Assembly: GCA_017995875.1 (NCBI GenBank)
Contig: JAGOIB010000010.1
Span: 9,838 to 31,505 of the forward strand
DNA: 21,668 nucleotides
Direction of reading: 5' to 3'
Source of the DNA: Saprospiraceae bacterium
Lineage (GTDB): Bacteria; Bacteroidota; Bacteroidia; Chitinophagales; Saprospiraceae
Positions 21,244 to 21,668 of the stretch are shown piece by piece. How positions within the stretch are numbered: the first letter of the stretch is position 1; each line of letters opens with the position of its first letter. Under the pieces are notes generated by a model. The model made no database searches, was not told the DNA's origin, and saw only the letters and a program-made list of their open reading frames with translations. The translations under genes were made by a program, and so were the position numbers.

Positions 21244-21668
21244 GTTAGGTCTTTGCTACGGATACAAGTTAGGCAAACGAAATACATTCTTTCGTTTTGC
21301 CTCTTTCCGCTTTGTTAGATTTTCATTTATTCTGATGGTTTTTTCAACTCGCGCAGAGACGCGGAGACGCAGTTTAAGTTCCCTCGAGTTCTATACTCCT
21401 TGCCCCTTACTCTCCCGCTACATATGTCTTGCATTTGGCGGGATCCTTTTACTGAGAGGAGCCGAAGTATCCGCTACGTTCCGACTTGCTCCATGCCCTA
21501 TGCCGCTCTATGCTCTATGCTCTCTGCCCTATGCTCTCTGTCCTTTGCTGTCAGCTACTCAATAAAACTGTCAAATACTCAATAGTCCCTTCCCATCGCA
21601 TAGATTTCCTATAGTTTGGCCAAAATACTATTTTACCATAGCGAAATTCAAGCTATTGAGAGAGCGTT
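21244..21668. other. Gene-free stretch with repeats to the window end
   Basis: No credible gene in 425 bp. It holds the third, diverged copy of the 20-bp dispersed word (21450-21469), a heptad array (21491-21556), and a final stretch, ATTCAAGCTATTGAGAGAG at about 21644-21662, that resembles the spacer of two-hairpin copy B (ATTCAAA...CTATTGAGAGAG) and may be the start of a degenerate fifth copy cut by the window edge. All three frames of the last 80 bases on the minus strand are closed by stops. Confidence 0.6.
21491..21556. repeat. Heptad tandem repeat, CTATGCT word
   Basis: Units CCATGCC, CTATGCC, a 3-base slip, then CTATGCT, CTATGCT, CTCTGCC, CTATGCT, CTCTGTC, CTTTGCT, GTCAGCT. This is the same word as at 10834-10868 and 20025-20045, and its end passes into the AGCTGTC word of 124-158. 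Confidence 0.8.

Noticed and set aside
21065..21565. 166-aa plus-strand ORF overlapping the small membrane-protein gene
   Set aside because: Its first half is antisense to the 99-aa membrane protein and its second half translates heptad repeats (Cys/Pro/Leu-rich, low complexity). No protein-like pattern.
21636..21668. Fifth copy of the two-hairpin element at the window end
   Set aside because: Only a spacer-like stretch matches; no intact first palindrome is seen and the second would lie outside the window. Noted in the description of the gap but not called.

Overview
The window looks like chromosomal DNA of a Bacteroidota, most likely a Saprospiraceae-like bacterium. This rests on two secreted proteins with C-terminal type IX secretion (Por) sorting domains (YPNP motifs), modules of the W-S-N-G-D-T / Y-C-V-T-V-T type known from SprB-like surface proteins, a CcmE whose heme ligand is Cys (CxxxY), outer-membrane barrel genes, and two possible TAnnTTTG promoter boxes. 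The genus cannot be told from the sequence. Housekeeping genes sit between repeat-filled intergenic gaps. No tRNA, rRNA, CRISPR array or transposase gene was seen.

Layout: 1-105 (-) start of aspartate kinase; 106-447 repeats; 448-1719 (-) rarA; 1833-8245 (+) a four-gene run made of a 1073-aa T9SS-exported repeat protein, an ECF-like sigma factor, a membrane-anchored protein with a barrel-like C-terminus, and a lipoprotein that carries one module like those of the large surface protein; 8256-8402 a large palindromic element; 8495-9745 (+) nupG and 10207-10839 (+) udk, a nucleoside uptake and phosphorylation pair split by repeats; 11252-12471 (+) two overlapping unknown genes; 16503-12473 (-) ccmE, ccmF and a DUF2520 gene in one apparent operon; 16604-17275 (+) ftsE-like ABC ATPase; 17701-19701 (+) a T9SS-exported beta-helix protein; 20867-20040 (-) an outer-membrane barrel protein; 21243-20944 (-) a small membrane protein; 21244-21668 repeats only.

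The most striking content is between the genes. An 80-nt two-hairpin element occurs four times with the same geometry (24-nt palindrome, exactly 39 nt, 17-nt palindrome), and base changes in both stems are compensated. In every copy it reads in the sense of the gene just upstream of it. Next to these are degenerate tandem arrays of 7-, 8- or 9-bp words that run into gene ends and supply the stop codons of rarA, nupG, udk and the 20040-20867 gene, and the start codon of the beta-helix gene. Three larger inverted-repeat (MITE-like) elements also lie in the gaps. I find these repeats, and the sigma factor / envelope protein operon, the best candidates for something undescribed.
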